Assembly: GCF_041154485.1 (NCBI RefSeq)
Contig: NZ_AP028669.1
Location: 2,542,001 to 2,606,000 of the forward strand
Source: Variovorax sp. V93
Lineage (GTDB): Bacteria > Pseudomonadota > Gammaproteobacteria > Burkholderiales > Burkholderiaceae_C
Reading direction: 5' to 3'
Length of the DNA: 64,000 nucleotides
Shown: positions 8,108 through 18,652 of the stretch, piece after piece
Layout of the letters: each line of letters starts with the position of its first letter
Position numbering within the stretch: the first letter of the stretch is position 1
Translations under genes and position numbers: made by a program
Notes under the pieces: generated by a model
What the model was told of the DNA's origin: nothing
The model's database searches: none
The model's input: the letters and a program-made list of their open reading frames with translations, nothing else

Positions 8108-8926
8108 TCAACGCAACATCGAAGACATCGCCGAACAGCAGTTCAGCATGCGCACCGCAGCCTCCACCGTGTCCGCGGTGAAACGCAAAGTCACACCGTC
8201 GATGCGTTCGAACGACGGCCATTGGCAGAAAAGATCGGCCATGGCCGGCGACTGGGTGCGCAGCGTCACCACCTGCGGCCCCTTGAAGACCAGCGCAGCG
8301 GCGCTGTCCCTGCCGGCCAGCCCTTGGACCACCCCGGCGCGGATGGCCGCGCGCGACTGCTCGGGCGAGAGCGACACGCCGCTGCTGAACCCAGTGGCGC
8401 GCTTGGTCTGCACGAAGGTGGCATGCGGAAAGATCGGACGGTTCTCTGCGATGAACACGTCGTCCCCGCTGGCCATGACGACCGGCGCGCCGTATTCGCC
8501 GGCCAGCGCGCCGTAGAGCCCGGCCTCGCCCAGCTCCTGCTCGCCGAGCCGGATGCCGGCAAAGGCGAAGCTGTTGATCGTGTGCGCGAGGATGCCGCGC
8601 CCCTGCGCGCGCGAGTGGTAGCCGACCATGCAGACGGCGTCCACGCCTTCCTCCACGCCCGCCACCATGCTCAAGTAGCGCGGCTTGCCCTGCACCACGC
8701 GGGCGCGCGCATCGAGCACGTCGGGCGGCATGTTGCGAAAGCCGCCATGCGAATCGTTGACCAGCACCTCGGTGGCGCCGGCCTCGAAGGCGCCGGCAAT
8801 GGCCGCGTTGGCTTCGTGCGCCATCAGCAGGCGGGCGCGTTCGTACTCGGGGTTGCCCGGCCGGGCCTGCTCGTGGTGGTAGACGCCCGCAACGCCTTCG
8901 ATGTCGGTGGAGATCAGGACTTTCAT
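8108..8926 (-). CDS. M55 family D-aminopeptidase (DppA-like)
   Basis: 272-residue zinc peptidase of the DppA family, which removes N-terminal D-amino acids from short peptides in the cytoplasm. The N-terminal MKVLISTDIEGVAGV has the metal-ligand Asp and Glu, VNDSHGGFRNM the His, and VGYHSRA another metal or catalytic His. The last gene of the peptide operon, it overlaps the preceding peptidase gene by 4 bases (ATGA). With the P1 and isoaspartyl peptidases in the same operon, it suggests digestion of peptides with unusual linkages or stereochemistry after import. The real start is the ATG at 8926; longer upstream frames lie inside the neighbour. Confidence 0.92.
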   Translation of the reverse strand: MKVLISTDIEGVAGVYHHEQARPGNPEYERARLLMAHEANAAIAGAFEAGATEVLVNDSHGGFRNMPPDVLDARARVVQGKPRYLSMVAGVEEGVDAVCMVGYHSRAQGRGILAHTINSFAFAGIRLGEQELGEAGLYGALAGEYGAPVVMASGDDVFIAENRPIFPHATFVQTKRATGFSSGVSLSPEQSRAAIRAGVVQGLAGRDSAAALVFKGPQVVTLRTQSPAMADLFCQWPSFERIDGVTLRFTADTVEAAVRMLNCCSAMSSMLR

Positions 8927-9999
8927 GGGGAGGAACGCGATCCGGCAAAGGAAGAGTGGAAGGATGAGACCGGCAGCAGCTCGGAAAGAGCGGGCCGGTG
9001 GTGGCCGTCGCGGCCCGTGACGGCCGTGGCGCGCCAGAGCGCATGGACGATGGCCTGTTCCGTGCTGTCGGCCGCGGCCTGGAAGATATCGTCGAGCAGG
9101 CCGTCGTGCAGCATCGCCACCGCGGGCATCGGGCGTTCGACCCGGTCGGGCACCGTGTAGGCGGTGGAAAAAGCCAGTGCGATGTCGCCGCTGCCATGGC
9201 CGAAGACCGAGCCGGTGCGCGCCAGCCCGGCACCCGCGCGCAGCGCCAGCCGGCGAAGCTGCCGCGCGTCCAGCGGCGCATCGGTGGCGACGAGCATGAT
9301 GATCGAACCCTTTTCCGGTTCCTGGACCGCACTGCGAGATGCCAGCTGCGTTGCCAGGTGTCCGCCGACCGCATGGCCGGCCAGCACCAGCTGCGGCAGC
9401 CGGCCGTAGTTGGCCAGCACCAGCGCGCCCACGGTGTGCACGCCGCCGTGGCGCGCCGGCACGCGGCGCGATGCGCTGCCGATGCCGCCCTTGAGCTGGA
9501 AGCTGGACATCCCGCGGCCCGCGCCCACCGAGCCTTGCCCGAAATCGGCGCCGGCGCTTGCCAGCGCCTGCAGGTAGTCGGCTTCGGTCACCGCCAGCCG
9601 CTGGATGTCGTTCAGGAAGCCGTCGTTGCACTCGAAGACCAGCGGATTGACCGTGGGCAGCGAGCGCCCGGATCCGGGGTTGGCCGCCACGCAGCTGCGG
9701 ATCTGCGCCGTTGCCACGGTGCCGACCGAAAAGGTATTGGTCAGCGCGATGGGCGTTTCCAGCACGCCGAGCTCTTCGACCTGCACCAGCCCCACGCTCT
9801 TGCCGAAGCCGTTGAGCACCACGGCCGCGGCCGGTACCTTGTCGCGAAAGGGATCGCCGGCGTGCGGGCGCACGACGGTCACGCCGGTCTGCACGCCGTG
9901 GTCGTCGAGCGTCCTGTGCCCGACAGCGACGCCTGGCACGTCGGTGATGGCGTTGCGCTGGCCGGCCGGCAGGCTGCCGATGTGCGGAATCGATGGCAT
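8923..9999 (-). CDS. P1 family (DmpA-like) self-cleaving aminopeptidase
   Basis: 358-residue N-terminal-nucleophile hydrolase of the DmpA/BapA family, whose members cleave D-amino-acid amides, beta-peptides and small L-peptides. The precursor should cut itself before Ser232 in KGSIIMLVATDAPL, creating the nucleophile; upstream motifs GSVGAGRGMSSFQLKGGIG and LTNTFSVGTVA are family hallmarks. I chose the ATG at 9999 (MPSIPHIGSL), which leaves 16 bases to the permease stop; an upstream ATG would overlap that gene. No signal peptide is seen, so it should act on imported peptides in the cytoplasm. Confidence 0.92.
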   Translation of the reverse strand: MPSIPHIGSLPAGQRNAITDVPGVAVGHRTLDDHGVQTGVTVVRPHAGDPFRDKVPAAAVVLNGFGKSVGLVQVEELGVLETPIALTNTFSVGTVATAQIRSCVAANPGSGRSLPTVNPLVFECNDGFLNDIQRLAVTEADYLQALASAGADFGQGSVGAGRGMSSFQLKGGIGSASRRVPARHGGVHTVGALVLANYGRLPQLVLAGHAVGGHLATQLASRSAVQEPEKGSIIMLVATDAPLDARQLRRLALRAGAGLARTGSVFGHGSGDIALAFSTAYTVPDRVERPMPAVAMLHDGLLDDIFQAAADSTEQAIVHALWRATAVTGRDGHHRPALSELLPVSSFHSSFAGSRSSP

Positions 10000-10015
10000 G
10001 CGTGCAGAGGGCCGG

Positions 10016-10936
10016 CTACTCGCGGTCGATCTTGGGATCGAGCGCATCGCGCAGTGCATCGCCGAGCAGGTTGAACGCCAGCACGGTGAAGAAGATGGCC
10101 AGGCTCGGGAACAGCGCCACGTGCGGCGAGGTCACCATGTCGGCACGGGCTTCGCTGAGCATGGCGCCCCATTCGGGCGTGGGCGGCTGCGCGCCCATGC
10201 CGAGGAACGAGAGGCTGGCGGCCGTGATGATCGAGGTGCCCACGCGCATCGAGAAGTACACGACGATCGAAGAGATCGTGCCCGGCAGGATGTGCCGCAC
10301 GATGATGGTCCAGTCCGACGCGCCGATGCTGCGTTCAGCCTCGATGTAGGTCTGCTGCTTGAGCACCAGCGTGTTGCCGCGCACGAGCCGCGCGAAGGCC
10401 GGCACGCTGAACACCGACACCGCCACCACCACGTTGGTCATGCTGCTGCCGAGGATGGCGACCACCCCCAGCGCCAGAAGAATGCCGGGGAAGGCAAAGA
10501 GCACGTCGGAGATGCGCATCACGATGCGGTCCCACCAACCTTCGTAGTAGCCCGCGAGCAGGCCGAAGGCCGTGCCGACGAAACCGCCCACCAGCACCGA
10601 AAGAAAGCCCGCCATCAGCGAGATGCGCGCCCCCATCAGGATGCGGCTGAAGATGTCGCGGCCCAGCGGATCGACGCCGAACCAGTGCGTGGCCGAAGGC
10701 CCCGTGTTCAACATGTCGTAGTCGAAGAAGTTCTCCGGGTCGAAGGGCACGATCCACGGCGCGAACACCGCGACGAACACCAGCAGCAGCACGAACAGCG
10801 CGGCAACGATGCCCACGGGCTGCTTCTTGAAGCGGCGCCAGCATTCGCCCCAGGGCGTGCGGACCTTGCCCGCGGTTTGAACCGCCACCACGGGCGGAGT
10901 GATCGATTCGGCGGTCACGCCGGTGGCTTGCGTCAT
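10016..10936 (-). CDS. gsiD: Peptide/glutathione ABC transporter permease GsiD
   Basis: 306-residue inner-membrane permease of the DppC/GsiD type. A cytoplasmic N-terminal tail precedes an OppC-like segment ([20 protein letters not shown], first membrane helix), then a periplasmic stretch with GVDPLGRD and a BPD_transp_1 core of about five helices with the ATPase-docking loop [20 protein letters not shown]. The ATG at 10936 follows gsiC by 10 bases. Its neighbours make glutathione or isoaspartyl-type peptides plausible cargo; permease sequence alone cannot separate these from ordinary di- and oligopeptides. Confidence 0.9.
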   Translation of the reverse strand: MTQATGVTAESITPPVVAVQTAGKVRTPWGECWRRFKKQPVGIVAALFVLLLVFVAVFAPWIVPFDPENFFDYDMLNTGPSATHWFGVDPLGRDIFSRILMGARISLMAGFLSVLVGGFVGTAFGLLAGYYEGWWDRIVMRISDVLFAFPGILLALGVVAILGSSMTNVVVAVSVFSVPAFARLVRGNTLVLKQQTYIEAERSIGASDWTIIVRHILPGTISSIVVYFSMRVGTSIITAASLSFLGMGAQPPTPEWGAMLSEARADMVTSPHVALFPSLAIFFTVLAFNLLGDALRDALDPKIDRE

Positions 10937-10946
10937 GTCGGCTGCC

Positions 10947-11867
10947 TCACTTGTAGCGGATGGTGGGATTGATGTAGCCGTAGAGCACATCGACCACGAG
11001 GTTGATCAGGATGAATTCGAGCGAGAACAGCAGCACCAGCGTCTGGATCACGGGGTAGTCGCGCATCTGCACGGCATCGACCAGCAGGCGGCCGAGGCCC
11101 GGCCAATTGAAGACCGCCTCGACCAGGATCGAGCCACCCAGCAGGAAGCCGAACTGCAGGCCCATCATCGTGACCACCGGGATCAGCGCGTTGCGCAGGC
11201 AATGCTTGATGATGACGGTGCGCTCGCGCACGCCCTTGGCACGCGCGGTGCGAACGAAATCTTCCTGGATCACTTCGACGAACGAAGCGCGCGTGAAGCG
11301 CGCCATCACCGCGGCCACTGCGGCGCCCAGCGTGACCGAGGGCAGGATGTAGTGCTTCCAGCTGCTGGCCCCCACCGTGGGCAGCCAGCCGAGCTGGACC
11401 GAGAAGATCTGCATCAGCAGCATGCCGAGTGCAAATGCGGGAAAGGAGATGCCCGACACGGCCAGCGTCATGCCCAGCCGGTCGGGCCATTGATTGCGGA
11501 ACACCGCAGAGACGATGCCGATGCCCATGCCGAAGATCACGGCCCACACCATGCTGGTGATGGTCAGCATCACCGTCGGGAAGAAGCGCTCGCCGATCTC
11601 CATCGACACCGGCCGCCGCGTGCGGATCGAGGTGCCGAAGTCGCCCTGCAGCATGTGGGTGAAGAAGCTCACGAACTGCTGGGGCAGCGGCTTGTCGAGG
11701 CCGAGTTCTGCGCGGACCATGGCCACGGTCTGCTCGTCGGCGTCCTGGCCGGCGGCGAGGCGCGCCGGATCGCCGGGCAGCATGTGGACGAACAGGAACA
11801 CCAGCACCGCCACGATGAGCAGCGTGGGGATCAGGCCCAACAGTCGTTTGAGGAAGTAATTCAGCAT
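10947..11867 (-). CDS. gsiC: Peptide/glutathione ABC transporter permease GsiC
   Basis: 306-residue permease of the DppB/GsiC type and partner of GsiD. It starts with [20 protein letters not shown], the usual first helix, followed by the periplasmic [11 protein letters not shown] region, five more helices, and the EAA loop [20 protein letters not shown] that contacts the ATPase. The C-terminal [14 protein letters not shown] is characteristic of the subfamily. An 80-bp gap with a strong hairpin separates it from gsiB. Confidence 0.91.
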   Translation of the reverse strand: MLNYFLKRLLGLIPTLLIVAVLVFLFVHMLPGDPARLAAGQDADEQTVAMVRAELGLDKPLPQQFVSFFTHMLQGDFGTSIRTRRPVSMEIGERFFPTVMLTITSMVWAVIFGMGIGIVSAVFRNQWPDRLGMTLAVSGISFPAFALGMLLMQIFSVQLGWLPTVGASSWKHYILPSVTLGAAVAAVMARFTRASFVEVIQEDFVRTARAKGVRERTVIIKHCLRNALIPVVTMMGLQFGFLLGGSILVEAVFNWPGLGRLLVDAVQMRDYPVIQTLVLLFSLEFILINLVVDVLYGYINPTIRYK

Positions 11868-11885
11868 GGGGTGCGGTTGCCGCGA

Positions 11886-11914
11886 GCGGGCGATGGCGCA
11901 GTGCCACCGCCCGC
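11886..11914 (-). other. Intercistronic hairpin between gsiB and gsiC
   Basis: Twelve-base arms GCGGGCGATGGC and GCCACCGCCCGC (11 of 12 pairs match) flank a 5-base loop. There is no T-tract after it, so it is unlikely to be a full terminator. Such hairpins often protect the abundant binding-protein transcript and lower permease expression; that role is inferred. Confidence 0.6.
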
Positions 11915-11947
11915 CGGGCAGTCAGTCAGGAAACGAAGGAGCCGGGA

Positions 11948-13501
11948 TCAGTTCGACACGGCGATGGCGTCGATGTTGATGTTGCCGTCAGGCATCACGA
12001 ACACGCCCGAGAGACGCTTGGCGTGTGCCGACAGGTTCTGCTCGGTGATCATCGGCACGCGCGGCAGGTCCTTGCGGATCTCTTCCTGCGCGGTCTTGTA
12101 CAGCGCAGTGCGTTCCTTCTCGTCCGTGGTCACCAGCGCCTTGGCCAGCGCGTTGTCGACCACCTCGCTCTTGTAGAACGACATGTTGTTCAGCTTCGGC
12201 GCCCAGGCTTCCGAGGCGAACAGCGGGCGCAGGCCCCAGTCGGCTTCACCGGTCGACGACGACCAGCCGGTGTAGTACATGCGGACCTTGGCCGTCTTCG
12301 GATCGGGCCATGCATCGACCTGCTCGGTGCGCTGGCCCACTTCGAGCGCCTGCACCTGCAGCTTGATGCCGATCTGCGCGAGCTGCTGCTGCACGAACTG
12401 GATCGTCTTCTGGCTGGTCGTGTTGTTGTAGGCGCTCCACAGCACCGACTCGAAGCCGTCGGGGTAGCCGGCTTCCTTCATCAGTTCCTTGGCCTTCTTC
12501 AGGTCGTAGGGAATGGGAGCCATCTTCTCGGCGTACTTCACGCCCTGGGGCAGCACGCCCTGAGCGGGAAAGGCATAGCCGCCGAAGGCGACCTTGGCCA
12601 GCGCTTCCTTGTTGATGGCGTAGCCGATGGCTTCGCGCACCTTCGGGTTGTCGTAGGGCTTCTGCAGCATGTTGAATGCCAGGAAGCGCGTGATGATCGA
12701 GGGGGTGGCCACCACTTCGAGCTTCTCGCTCTTCTTCAGCAGGTCGGCCTGCTCATAGGGAATGGGGAATGCGAAGTCGGCCTCGCCGGTCTGCAGCATC
12801 GCGGCGCGCGTGTTGTTCTCGAGCACCGGCTTCCACGAGACGTTGTCGACCTTCGGGTAGCCCTTCTTCCAGTAGCCGTCGAACTTCTTGGCCTTGACGG
12901 CTTCGGTCTGCTTCCACTCGACGAACTCGAAGGGGCCCGTGCCCACGGGGTGGAAGGCGATGTCCTTGTTGCCCCACTTCTTCAGCGCGGTGGGCGAGAT
13001 CATGGCGGCCGATGCGTGGGCCAGCGAGTTGATGAAGGGGCCGAAGGGCTCCTTCAGCGTGATGCGAACGGTGCTGGGGTTGACCACGTCGACCTTGCTC
13101 ACGCGGTTGAACTGGTTGTAGCGCAGCAGCTTGTTGTCCTGGTTCAGCACGCGGTCGAGCGTGAACTTCACGGCCTCGGCGTTGAAGTCGGTGCCGTCGT
13201 GGAACTTGACGCCGGTGCGCAGCTTGATGGTGTAGACCAGGCCGTCCTTCGAGACGTCGTAGCTCTCGGCGAGCACGTTCTGCACCTTCAGGTCCTTGTC
13301 GAACTGGAACAGGCCTTCATAGAAGGTCTTGGTCACGGCCGTGGTGATGGTGGTGTTGGTGTTGTACGGGTCCAGCGTTTCCGGCTGGTAGCCGATCGAC
13401 AGCACCACGTCTTTCGCGGCCAGTGCCGTGCCCGATGCAGCCAGTGCGGCCAGGCCCAGCAGTGCCGATGCCCATCGCAGGGAGGAAGAAGATTGCTTCA
13501 T
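11948..13501 (-). CDS. gsiB: Peptide/glutathione-binding protein GsiB
   Basis: 517-residue periplasmic solute-binding protein of family 5. The N-terminus MKQSSSSLRWASALLGLAALA...GTALAA is a Sec signal peptide, and VVLSIGYQPETLDPYNTNTT opens the mature SBP_bac_5 domain. The length fits GsiB/DppA proteins. The ATG at 13501 is preceded by GGAG 9 bases upstream. It is read between gsiA and gsiC, and the hairpin after it may raise its level relative to the permeases. Ligand choice is inferred from the adjacent isoaspartyl peptidase, the arrangement seen in the E. coli iaaA-gsiABCD operon. Confidence 0.9.
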   Translation of the reverse strand: MKQSSSSLRWASALLGLAALAASGTALAAKDVVLSIGYQPETLDPYNTNTTITTAVTKTFYEGLFQFDKDLKVQNVLAESYDVSKDGLVYTIKLRTGVKFHDGTDFNAEAVKFTLDRVLNQDNKLLRYNQFNRVSKVDVVNPSTVRITLKEPFGPFINSLAHASAAMISPTALKKWGNKDIAFHPVGTGPFEFVEWKQTEAVKAKKFDGYWKKGYPKVDNVSWKPVLENNTRAAMLQTGEADFAFPIPYEQADLLKKSEKLEVVATPSIITRFLAFNMLQKPYDNPKVREAIGYAINKEALAKVAFGGYAFPAQGVLPQGVKYAEKMAPIPYDLKKAKELMKEAGYPDGFESVLWSAYNNTTSQKTIQFVQQQLAQIGIKLQVQALEVGQRTEQVDAWPDPKTAKVRMYYTGWSSSTGEADWGLRPLFASEAWAPKLNNMSFYKSEVVDNALAKALVTTDEKERTALYKTAQEEIRKDLPRVPMITEQNLSAHAKRLSGVFVMPDGNINIDAIAVSN

Positions 13502-13571
13502 GGAAAGAAACTCCAGTCGGTTCGAGAAAAAAAGCAGGAGGGCCTGCGGGTTGAAAAAATCTGCCGGTCGC

Positions 13572-15449
<1,878 letters not shown>

Positions 15450-15473
15450 GGTGCGAGAAAAAACGTGTGCGTG

Positions 15474-16430
15474 TCAGGCGAAGATGGCGGTGCGGGGTGC
15501 TTCGTCGCCGCGCGCGTGGCCGCGGTACATGCCTTCGGTGTTGAAGGCGAGGCTCAGGTTGCCGTAGCGGTCGATGGCGATCAGCCCGCCGGTGCCGCCG
15601 ATGGCGGGCAGCGACTGATGCACCACGGCGTGCGTGGCGGCTTCGAGTGTGGCGCCGCCATAGGCCATGCGCGCACAAATGTCGTAGGCGGCAGCGACGC
15701 GGATGAACATTTCGCCGCTGCCGGTGCACGAGACGGCAGCGGTGCGGTCGTCGGCATAGGTGCCGGCGCCGATCAACGGCGAATCGCCGATGCGGCCGAC
15801 GCGCTTGTTGGTCATGCCGCCGGTCGAGGTGGCGGCGGCGAGGTGGCCGTGCATGTCGAGCGCGACCGCACCGACGGTGCCGAACTTCTTGTCTTCGTCG
15901 AGCGGCGGCGTCATGGCCGCGCCTTCGTGGTCGGTCACCACGCGGCCGGTGTCGCGCACGCGGTAGAGCTGCTGGCGGCGCGCCTCGGTGGAGAAGAAGA
16001 AGGGCTCGACCATTTCGAGGCCGTGCTCGCGCGCGAAGGCTTCGGCGCCCGCGCCGGCCAGCAGCACGTGGGCGCCGTCCTCCAGCACGGCACGCGCGGC
16101 GCGCACCGGGCGGCGGATGTGGCAGACGCCGGCAATGGCGCCGGCGGCGAGCGTGGCGCCGTCCATCACGGCGGCATCGAGCTCATGGGTTTCCTCGTGC
16201 GTGAAGACCGCGCCGTGGCCCGCGTTGAAGAGCGGGCACTCTTCGAGCAGTTCGACCGCGAGGCAGGTGGCGTCGAGCGCGGATGCGCCCTTGAGCAGCT
16301 GTGCCTGTGCAGCCTGCACGATGCCCTGCAACGCGTCGTGGTAGGCCTGCGCCTGCGTCGCACTGGTGGTGGCGGCGCTGATGGTGCCGGCACCGCCGTG
16401 GATGGCGATGACGGGTGTGATGTTCTTCAT
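15474..16430 (-). CDS. iaaA: Isoaspartyl peptidase / L-asparaginase, Ntn type
   Basis: 318-residue precursor of plant-type asparaginase, which hydrolyses beta-aspartyl (isoaspartyl) dipeptides. Autocleavage is expected between Gly184 and Thr185 in KFGTVGAVALD, with Thr185 becoming the nucleophile; GGMTNKRVGRIGDSPLIGAGTYAD and GSGEMFIR form the substrate pocket and glycine-rich loop of the family. The ATG at 16430 overlaps the end of the regulator gene by 4 bases. E. coli places iaaA directly before gsiABCD, and this operon keeps that order. No signal peptide, so cytoplasmic. Confidence 0.94.
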   Translation of the reverse strand: MKNITPVIAIHGGAGTISAATTSATQAQAYHDALQGIVQAAQAQLLKGASALDATCLAVELLEECPLFNAGHGAVFTHEETHELDAAVMDGATLAAGAIAGVCHIRRPVRAARAVLEDGAHVLLAGAGAEAFAREHGLEMVEPFFFSTEARRQQLYRVRDTGRVVTDHEGAAMTPPLDEDKKFGTVGAVALDMHGHLAAATSTGGMTNKRVGRIGDSPLIGAGTYADDRTAAVSCTGSGEMFIRVAAAYDICARMAYGGATLEAATHAVVHQSLPAIGGTGGLIAIDRYGNLSLAFNTEGMYRGHARGDEAPRTAIFA

Positions 16431-17392
16431 CGGGAAGCTTTCTTCTTTTTCTGGCGAACGCCGGCCGGTAACGCGCCGACGGGCAGTGCCGAGGAGACTT
16501 CCGACCGCGGCAGGCCCTGCGCGCCGTGCAGCCAGGGCCGCACCGCCTGCAGGATGCGGCTCGCGGACTGCACCGCGCGCGGCGCACGCAGCGCCACCGC
16601 GCTGGTCAGCGCCTCGATCAATGCCAGCACGCTGGTTTCGCAGTTCGGCCGGTAGCTGGTCTCGGTCTGGCAATAGAGCGCCACGTCCGCCAGCGGCGCC
16701 AGCGGCGAACTCGGGCGGTCGGTCAGCGCCAGCACGGCGCAGCCCTGGCCCCTGGCGATCTGAGCCAGCGCCACCGTGTCGGTGAGGTAGCGCGGAAAGG
16801 TCAGGCCGATGAACAGGTCCTGCGGGCCGGCATGCATCAGCGTGCGTGCCGCATGCGTGACGCCGCTGACGCTCGACAGCATCCGCACGTCGCTGCAGCT
16901 GCCGTCCAGTCCGTGTTGCAGCAGCCCGGCGAGCCAGGCGCTGGCGCCAAAGCCACCGATGTAGATCGAGCGCGCCTTCAGGATGCGCTGCACCGCGGCT
17001 TCGCAGGCGGCGTAGTCCAGCGACTGGCGCGTGGCTTCGATGTTGCGGCGGCTCTCGTCGAGCGCGGTGGCGAACACCTCAGCCACCGTGGTCGGGTGCT
17101 CGAGGTTGCCGCGCAGGCGCTCCACTGGCGCCACCAGCGATTCGAAGCCGCGCACGAGTTCGGCACGGAAGGTGGCGTAGCCGTCGAAGTCCAGCGCCCG
17201 CGCAAAGCGGTTGGCCGTGGCCACCGACACGCCCACCGCGGCGGCGAGTTCGTCGATGGGCAGCGTGGCCACCTGCAACGGGTGCTCCAGCACGAAGTCG
17301 GCCACCTGGCGGTGCGAACGCGTCAGCCGCGGCAGCGCCTGCGCAATGCGCTGGGCCACGGTGGTGCCATTGGTGTCGACGTTGGTGCTCAT
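16427..17392 (-). CDS. RpiR family transcriptional regulator (HTH plus SIS domain)
   Basis: 321-residue regulator, first gene of the peptide operon. Residues about 10-85 form the RpiR helix-turn-helix (LPRLTRSHRQVADFVLEHP ... LAAAVGVSVATANRFARALDF); residues 130-260 form a SIS domain (IYIGGFGASAWLAGLLQ ... DLFIGLTFPRYLTDTV) that usually binds a phosphosugar or other small effector. The ATG at 17392 (MSTNVDTNG) is preferred to one 11 codons upstream. Overlap with iaaA suggests it controls its own operon. A basic KKKK motif ends the protein. The inducer is unknown; a sugar ligand fits poorly with a peptide operon. Confidence 0.9.
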   Translation of the reverse strand: MSTNVDTNGTTVAQRIAQALPRLTRSHRQVADFVLEHPLQVATLPIDELAAAVGVSVATANRFARALDFDGYATFRAELVRGFESLVAPVERLRGNLEHPTTVAEVFATALDESRRNIEATRQSLDYAACEAAVQRILKARSIYIGGFGASAWLAGLLQHGLDGSCSDVRMLSSVSGVTHAARTLMHAGPQDLFIGLTFPRYLTDTVALAQIARGQGCAVLALTDRPSSPLAPLADVALYCQTETSYRPNCETSVLALIEALTSAVALRAPRAVQSASRILQAVRPWLHGAQGLPRSEVSSALPVGALPAGVRQKKKKASR

Positions 17393-17456
17393 GGGGCGGG
17401 CGTGCACCTCGAAGGGTGCGCGCAATGAAAATGAATTTACAAATATATGTCAGTTA

Positions 17457-17468
17457 AGAAAATTTTCT
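17457..17468. promoter_or_regulatory. Perfect 12-bp palindrome upstream of the RpiR regulator
   Basis: AGAAAATTTTCT lies 65 bases before the regulator's ATG inside an AT-rich patch (about 17423-17480) that contrasts with the GC-rich surroundings. TGTCA direct repeats flank it. This is a good place for the operon promoter and an RpiR-type operator; autoregulation is inferred. Confidence 0.45.
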
Positions 17469-17573
17469 GTCATTTTCGGACGATATTGCAAGTAGCGGGC
17501 CAGGAACGAGCGGCTTTGGCGCAAAACCAAGGGATTACCCTGATGCCGCCTTTGAGGCCCGCCGTGCGGCTTC

Positions 17574-17604
17574 TTGACTCTCCCACGGTGTGAAGGCCAA
17601 GACT
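17574..17604 (+). promoter_or_regulatory. Candidate MerR-type promoter with 19-bp spacer
   Basis: TTGACT at 17574-17579 and AAGACT at 17599-17604 are separated by exactly 19 bases, the overlong spacing used by MerR-family-activated promoters. The spacer contains a partial dyad (CCAC...GTG). It lies 30 bases before the CueR-like gene and would make that gene self-regulated. The match to a CueR operator is weak. Confidence 0.4.
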
Positions 17605-17633
17605 CCGTTCTTTGGCTTTCGAAGGAGAACTCC

Positions 17634-18092
17634 ATGGAACACCGCATGGCACTGGCTGTTGGGGCGCGCTTGTCTGTTGCCGAGGTTGTTGCCCGGTCCG
17701 GCGCGTCCGCGCAATTGCTGCGCGACTGCGAGTCGCTCGGATTGCTCGACGGCATGGCGCGCAACGAAGAGGACGGCCGCCGCTATGACAAACGCGCAGT
17801 GTCGACACTGCGCTTCGCGCGAAGGGCGCACGCGCTGGGATTCGAAACACCGGAAGTCGCCGAGTTGCACGCGCTGTGGCGCGACGGGCATCGCGCGAGC
17901 TTCGATGTGAAGCGCATCGCGCTCGAACGGGCGGACGATCTGGCCCAGCGGATCGAGGAACTCGCGCACATGCAGCGATTGCTGGAGCGCCTGGCCCACT
18001 GCTGCGACGGCGATGGCCGCCCGGAATGTCCCATCCTGGATGAGCTGGCCGGCCTCGAGGGGTTCGCCGGCTGCGAGGCGCGACGCGGGTAA
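17634..18092 (+). CDS. MerR family regulator, CueR-like
   Basis: 152-residue regulator with a MerR winged helix (LSVAEVVARSGASAQLLRDCESLGLL, then EDGRRYDKRAVSTLRFARRAHALGF), a dimerisation helix, and a C-terminal metal loop CCDGDGRPECPIL that closely resembles the copper loop of CueR (C-x7-C). The ATG at 17634 has GGAG 7 bases upstream. Two oddities: the usual R-[FY]-Y-E recognition turn reads RDCE here, and no copper ATPase or chaperone gene is nearby. It may regulate distant targets, or sense another soft metal or a thiol stress. Confidence 0.82.
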   Translation: MEHRMALAVGARLSVAEVVARSGASAQLLRDCESLGLLDGMARNEEDGRRYDKRAVSTLRFARRAHALGFETPEVAELHALWRDGHRASFDVKRIALERADDLAQRIEELAHMQRLLERLAHCCDGDGRPECPILDELAGLEGFAGCEARRG

Positions 18093-18094
18093 GG

Positions 18095-18553
18095 TTACGT
18101 CGCGGCCTTTTCCTTCTGCATGAAGACGCTCAACGGATCGTTGGGATAGTCGCCGAAGCGCTCGCGCCGTGCATACCCCGCACGCGCATAGAACGCGAGC
18201 GCCTTGGGCTGGCGCACGCCCGTTTCCAGCCGGAACACGGCGCATCCGCGCGCCGCCGCTTCGACTTCGAGAAAGTCCAGCACCTTCGCGGCCACGCCTT
18301 GCCCGCGGTTCTCGGGCCGCACGTACATGCGCTTGAGTTCGCCATAGCCGGGGTTCATGACGAGGGCGCCGCAGCCGATGGCCGTGCCCGCCTCGTCGCG
18401 CGCGACCGCGAACAGTACGTGGGCCGTCGACAGCGCCGCAATGCCGATGCCGTAGTGGCTCTCGGGCGGGTACAGCGGCTTCTGGTACGCATCGAGGTCA
18501 GCGATGAGCTGGATGACGTCGAGCTGGTCGGGGCGTTCGAGGGCAACGTTCAT
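18095..18553 (-). CDS. GNAT family N-acetyltransferase
   Basis: 152-residue acetyl-CoA-dependent acetyltransferase. VRPENRGQGVAAKVLDFLE is motif A with the RGxGxA pyrophosphate-binding turn, and ALAFYARAGYARRERFGDYP is the C-terminal motif B. YPPESHYGI near the N-terminus is common in small GNATs related to YafP/PaiA-like enzymes. Substrate unknown. It converges on the CueR-like gene with only 2 bases between stops; a terminator-like hairpin lies upstream, so it is transcribed separately from the next gene. Confidence 0.87.
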   Translation of the reverse strand: MNVALERPDQLDVIQLIADLDAYQKPLYPPESHYGIGIAALSTAHVLFAVARDEAGTAIGCGALVMNPGYGELKRMYVRPENRGQGVAAKVLDFLEVEAAARGCAVFRLETGVRQPKALAFYARAGYARRERFGDYPNDPLSVFMQKEKAAT

Positions 18554-18607
18554 GCGGAGGGATTCCGTTGGTTCGCGGAATCTTATGGTGCTCCTGGGGC
18601 CAAAAGA

Positions 18608-18627
18608 AAACCCGCCGAGGCGGGTTT
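18608..18627 (-). terminator. Rho-independent terminator after the secreted protein gene
   Basis: Perfect stem AAACCCGCC / GGCGGGTTT with a 2-base loop; on the minus strand it is followed by TTTTCTTTT. It lies 25 bases past the stop at 18653 and before the GNAT gene, separating the amidase pair from downstream genes. Confidence 0.75.
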
Positions 18628-18652
18628 GGGAGGTTTTGCCGTGGTTGGCGCG

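Noticed and set aside
7412..8181. Several overlapping 140-230-codon frames inside the large palindrome
   Set aside because: They appear on both strands because the element is an inverted repeat; they have no start context or protein family, and the translations repeat each other in mirror fashion.
18095..18553. GNAT gene as a third member of the amidase/secreted protein module
   Set aside because: A strong terminator separates it from the pair and its codon use matches the genome background.
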